Assembly: GCA_018712425.1 (NCBI GenBank)
Contig: DVHA01000112.1
Location: 1 to 6,672 of the forward strand
Origin: Candidatus Faecivivens stercoravium
GTDB taxonomy: Bacteria > Bacillota > Clostridia > Oscillospirales > Ruminococcaceae
DNA: 6,672 bases
Reading direction: 5' to 3'
Positions 5,524-6,672 of this stretch are shown piece after piece. The position numbers and the translations under genes were made by a program. Under the pieces are notes generated by a model. It made no database searches, had not been told where the DNA came from, and saw only the letters and a list, made by a program, of their open reading frames with translations. Each line of letters starts with the position of its first letter. Positions within the stretch are counted from its first letter, which is position 1.

Positions 5524-6042
5524 TCACCGCCGCTTCGCCAGGTAATCCTGGACCCGGCCGGTCATCCAGCCGCCCAAGAGCCCGATGAGGACCCCGGCCA
5601 CCGAACCCGAGATCAGCAGCACCGGGAAATAGTACCAGACGCTCTCGGTTTCCAGCACCGCCATCGCCACCAGCAGCTGGCCGATATTGTGGGCAACGCC
5701 GCCGCAGACGCTGACCCCGACGGTGCCGAAGACTTTTTTCCGGGAGAGGATGGCCATGACGGCAAAGCTGAATAGCCCGCCCGCCAGGCTGTACAGCATA
5801 CTGAGCAGCCCGCCGAAGGTGAGCCCCGAAAGGACAATCCGGACGACCGAAATGACAAACGCCCCCTTCAAATCGAGGGTGTAGAGCGCGATCACCACCA
5901 CGAGGTTGGCCAGTCCCAGCTTGACCCCCGGTATCCCGAGGGTAACCGGCACCAGGCTCTCGACGTAGGAGAGGATAAAAGCGAGGGCTGTGAGCATCCC
6001 ATAAAGGGCGACCCGGCGGGCCTTACTGTTACGCGACCCCAT
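5524..6042 (-). CDS. Gx transporter family / heptaprenyl-diphosphate-synthase-component-I-like membrane protein
   Basis: Integral membrane protein of 172 residues made up almost wholly of hydrophobic helices, about five or six, with a short basic N-terminus (GSRNSKARR). The motif IPGVKLGLANLVVV is characteristic of the Gx family (Pfam Hpre_diP_synt_I), a small S-component-like membrane family. The prenyl-synthase name is historical and no such catalytic motif is visible. ATG at 6042 is preferred because GAGG at 6055-6052 sits 9 nt upstream; an ATG at 6048 (MSMGS...) is possible but abuts the purine tract. The gene overlaps the NusG-II gene by 14 nt (20 from the alternative start), indicating coupling. 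Family members sit beside FMN-binding and NusG-II proteins in membrane redox loci; the exact role here is inferred. Confidence 0.85.
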   Translation of the reverse strand: MGSRNSKARRVALYGMLTALAFILSYVESLVPVTLGIPGVKLGLANLVVVIALYTLDLKGAFVISVVRIVLSGLTFGGLLSMLYSLAGGLFSFAVMAILSRKKVFGTVGVSVCGGVAHNIGQLLVAMAVLETESVWYYFPVLLISGSVAGVLIGLLGGWMTGRVQDYLAKRR

Positions 6043-6412
6043 CGACATCCCCCTCTTCCCCGCCGCGGATGGTCACGACCACCCGGTTGGGCAGGCAGAT
6101 GATGCTCTCCCCGTCCCGGGAGACCGCCCGGTGGCGGACGCAGACCCCGTCGGGGCAGCTGGCGGAAGTGATATCCGCCTCCCCGTCCCGGATGACGAGG
6201 GTGTTTTCACCGCCGTCATAGCCTTCAATGACCATTTCGGCGTCCTCCGCGAGGGGCAGCTCCGCCACCACCTCCCCGTCGACCGCCACTTCGGCAATCC
6301 CCCCTGCCGCGGCCGGCCGGAACTGCCACCAGGCAAGCAGGATAAGCCCGATAACCAGAAAGACGGCCAGCAGGACCAGGTCCCGCCGGCCGATTAACTT
6401 CCGCTTTTCCAT
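6029..6412 (-). CDS. Membrane-anchored NusG domain II-containing protein
   Basis: 127 residues: a basic N-terminus (MEKRKLIGRRD), one membrane helix at about 11-29 and an extracytoplasmic beta domain. The C-terminal half carries the diagnostic pattern SCPDGVCVRH ... IICLPNRVVVTI, with Cys86, Cys91 and Cys106. This is a NusG-II domain, which despite the name is unrelated to transcription elongation when found alone and exported. The cysteines could form a disulfide or redox site. Its ATG overlaps the stop of the upstream FMN-binding gene by one base (TGATG), so translation is coupled. In Gram-positive flavin electron-transfer loci, proteins of this type accompany Gx-family proteins, which fits the order here. 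Specific function is not established. Confidence 0.88.
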   Translation of the reverse strand: MEKRKLIGRRDLVLLAVFLVIGLILLAWWQFRPAAAGGIAEVAVDGEVVAELPLAEDAEMVIEGYDGGENTLVIRDGEADITSASCPDGVCVRHRAVSRDGESIICLPNRVVVTIRGGEEGDVDGVA

Positions 6413-6672
6413 CAGCCCATCATCTGTTCGGTGACATACCGGTAGGCGTCGTCGATCGCCTGAATCACGGCGTTGGACGAATAGGTCGCGCCGGTCCAGC
6501 CGTCAACCTTCGAGCCGACGCCCGAATCGGTCGACGAGAGGACCGGGAAAAGCCGGCCGGTAAACCGGGAGGTGTAGGATTCCTTACTGATGTTGTCGCC
6601 GTAGTATTCGGTTTCATCCTGGGAGACGACCTCGATGCCGGCGAGCAAAGTCGCGTCGGCCGAGATGGTCGA
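6412..6672 (-). CDS. FMN-binding domain protein, probable covalent flavoprotein (partial, N-terminus missing)
   Basis: The last 86 residues of a larger protein whose frame is open to the right edge; the TTG at 6648 is internal and not a start. The segment matches the C-terminal part of an FMN_bind domain (PF04205, as in RnfG/NqrC): VVSQDETEYYG, a GSKVD turn and the flavinylation motif DGWTGATYSS at 6504-6475. The Thr of GAT (codon 6486-6484) is the expected site to which ApbE-type transferases attach FMN by a phosphoester bond. The protein should act outside the membrane as a one- or two-electron carrier. A signal peptide, lipobox or further FMN domains would lie outside the window, as would any apbE gene and the operon promoter. 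Confidence 0.88.
   Translation of the reverse strand, partial: STISADATLLAGIEVVSQDETEYYGDNISKESYTSRFTGRLFPVLSSTDSGVGSKVDGWTGATYSSNAVIQAIDDAYRYVTEQMMG

Noticed and set aside
6412..6648. A short independent gene starting at TTG 6648
   Set aside because: The frame stays open to the window edge and the FMN_bind homology starts before this codon, so it is the tail of a longer gene.

Overview
The window reads as part of a chromosome from an anaerobic, fairly GC-rich member of the Clostridia (Oscillospiraceae-like). This is inferred from purine-rich Shine-Dalgarno sites, sigma-A-type promoters, a Bacillota-type MetA, and a membrane redox cassette (FMN-binding / NusG-II / Gx) common in Clostridia. 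Genus cannot be fixed from the sequence alone. No tRNA, rRNA, CRISPR array, transposase or phage gene was seen.

Layout. (1) Bases 1-587, minus strand: the first 195 codons of metA, a homoserine O-acyltransferase that runs off the left edge. Its residue 111 is Glu, which predicts acetyl-CoA use. (2) Bases 588-1072: a divergent intergenic region. It holds one or two metA promoters on the minus strand, a consensus promoter for the rightward operon, and between them an unassigned hairpin-rich element (about 731-923) with an 8-bp closing stem and mutually exclusive pairings. (3) Bases 1073-3345, plus strand: a complete three-gene polar amino-acid ABC importer (lipoprotein receptor, permease, ATPase) with tight spacing and a GTG start overlapping the preceding stop. 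(4) Bases 3573-5246, plus strand: a stand-alone M14 zinc carboxypeptidase-like gene followed by a strong bidirectional terminator. (5) Bases 5524-6672, minus strand: a translationally coupled cassette of an FMN-binding-domain protein (cut by the right edge), a membrane-anchored NusG domain II protein and a Gx-family membrane protein.

The most notable non-coding feature is a pair of about 190-bp repeats (3351-3541 plus, 5307-5495 minus, roughly 85% identical by hand alignment). They lie in inverted orientation on either side of the peptidase gene. Each begins shortly after the last stop codon of an operon and in that operon's sense. The central 9-bp stem-loop shows at least four compensatory base-pair changes between the copies, which points to a conserved RNA (or cruciform) structure rather than mere sequence duplication.

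How the genes may work together: metA makes an activated homoserine for methionine synthesis, and the divergent importer could supply a sulfur or other polar amino acid. The right-hand cassette looks like part of an extracytoplasmic flavin electron-transfer system. The M14 gene has no clear functional tie to either side.
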